NCBI GenBank assembly: GCA_938029995.1
Contig: CALHGI010000014.1
Span: 1 to 6,809, forward strand
DNA length: 6,809 nt
Source: an uncultured cyanobacterium
GTDB taxonomy: Bacteria > Cyanobacteriota > Cyanobacteriia > Phormidesmidales > Phormidesmidaceae
Direction: 5' to 3'
In this document: piece after piece, positions 6,441-6,809 of the stretch
Position numbering within the stretch: position 1 is the first letter of the stretch
How the letters are laid out: the number at the start of each line of letters is the position of its first letter
Notes under the pieces: model-generated
Database searches by the model: none
What the model saw: the letters and a program-made list of their open reading frames with translations, nothing else
Told to the model about the DNA's origin: nothing
Translations under genes and position numbers: made by a program

Positions 6441-6777
6441 ATCCCATTCACACGAATTAAGTGTGCTTTCTGATACAGAATGACTTGGCTGAAATTGGTG
6501 GAATCTATCTAATAGATATGCACAATGCATCCGTGCACGTAGGCCAGTGGTTTATCCGTGTGATACGACCTAAGTGGGTTTGTAGGTGAAATGCTTAATG
6601 CTTTTATAAGTATTCCCATCAATTGACCTTGTCATATCACTTGCCCAGACCTATCGCCGGTCATTTAGTATCTTGAACTGTCAAGGTCCCCTCACCCAAA
6701 GACTTCCCTCCCTAGGCTAAAGGTCTAGATATGGGAGTTTTAGTTGATTGGATTGTGTTGTAGGAACGTCTGTTGAG
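6441..6777. other. Non-coding stretch rich in small inverted repeats
   Basis: I find no convincing protein gene, tRNA or rRNA here. It holds several perfect or near-perfect stems: CACAC/GTGTG (6449-6465), ATCTAT/ATAGAT (6503-6517), TGCAC/GTGCA (6519-6537) and AATGCTT/AAGTATT with one wobble (6597-6614). GACCTTG/CAAGGTC (6625-6631 with 6682-6688) competes with the local ATCTTGA/TCAAGGT (6670-6687). The stretch lies between a minus-strand terminator and a possible plus-strand gene start, so it may contain a small RNA, a long leader, or both. Confidence 0.5.
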
Positions 6778-6809
6778 ATGTCTAGTTTAAAATTTAGCCG
6801 CAAGGCGAA
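6778..6809 (+). CDS. Possible start of the next gene (cut by window end)
   Basis: From ATG 6778 the frame stays open to the window edge and reads MSSLKFSRKA, a plausible cytosolic protein N-terminus with two basic residues near the end. The nearest upstream in-frame stop is at 6745-6747. AGGA (6762-6765) lies 12 bases upstream, farther than usual for a Shine-Dalgarno. Ten codons are too few to identify a product or to be sure this is coding. Confidence 0.3.
   Translation, partial: MSSLKFSRKA

Noticed and set aside
6541..6600. Possible tRNA or group II intron 5' end (GTGTG-like start near 6558)
   Set aside because: There is no T-arm GTTCGA motif, no acceptor stem pairing, and no further intron domains or reverse transcriptase in view.
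6679..6684. Minus-strand TTGACA that could be a -35 box for a small RNA
   Set aside because: No -10-like hexamer lies 16-18 bases downstream, so a promoter cannot be supported.

Overview
The window looks like chromosomal DNA of a cyanobacterium. The evidence is a complete magnesium-protoporphyrin IX methyltransferase (ChlM, chlorophyll branch), a purE/nagA/chlM neighbourhood of the kind I recall from cyanobacteria, a CHAT-DUF928-CHASE2 gene set typical of that phylum, and four exact copies of the HIP1 octamer GCGATCGC, where about 0.1 would be expected by chance in 6.8 kb. The genus is not decided by the sequence. An Acaryochloris- or Leptolyngbya-like organism with a large genome is a reasonable guess and no more.

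Left half (1-3589, + strand): a signalling or cell-surface block. It begins with the 3' part of a CHAT-domain (caspase-like) protein whose N-terminus lies outside the window. After a 241-bp gap comes a secreted DUF928 protein. After 65 bp comes a membrane CHASE2-GGDEF protein, a predicted diguanylate cyclase. The 65-bp spacer is almost filled by a strong imperfect stem-loop (1762-1815) that ends one base before the likely TTG start of the cyclase. Part of it can pair instead with the end of the DUF928 coding region, so it is a candidate translational switch between the two genes.

Middle and right (3634-6296): housekeeping metabolism. chlM and nagA (N-acetylglucosamine-6-phosphate deacetylase) lie on the minus strand in the order nagA then chlM, separated by a 155-bp spacer with two inverted repeats. 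chlM converges on the cyclase gene. nagA is divergent from purE (N5-CAIR mutase) across 105 bp that hold two overlapping palindromes close to the nagA start. These genes join amino-sugar recycling, chlorophyll synthesis and purine synthesis at one locus but share no single pathway.

Right end (6297-6809): about 480 bp with no convincing complete gene but many small inverted repeats. The clearest is a textbook Rho-independent terminator for the minus strand (6404-6440). No minus-strand protein gene is visible upstream of it, which suggests a small RNA or a transcript arriving from beyond the window. A short open frame beginning at ATG 6778 may be the start of the next plus-strand gene.
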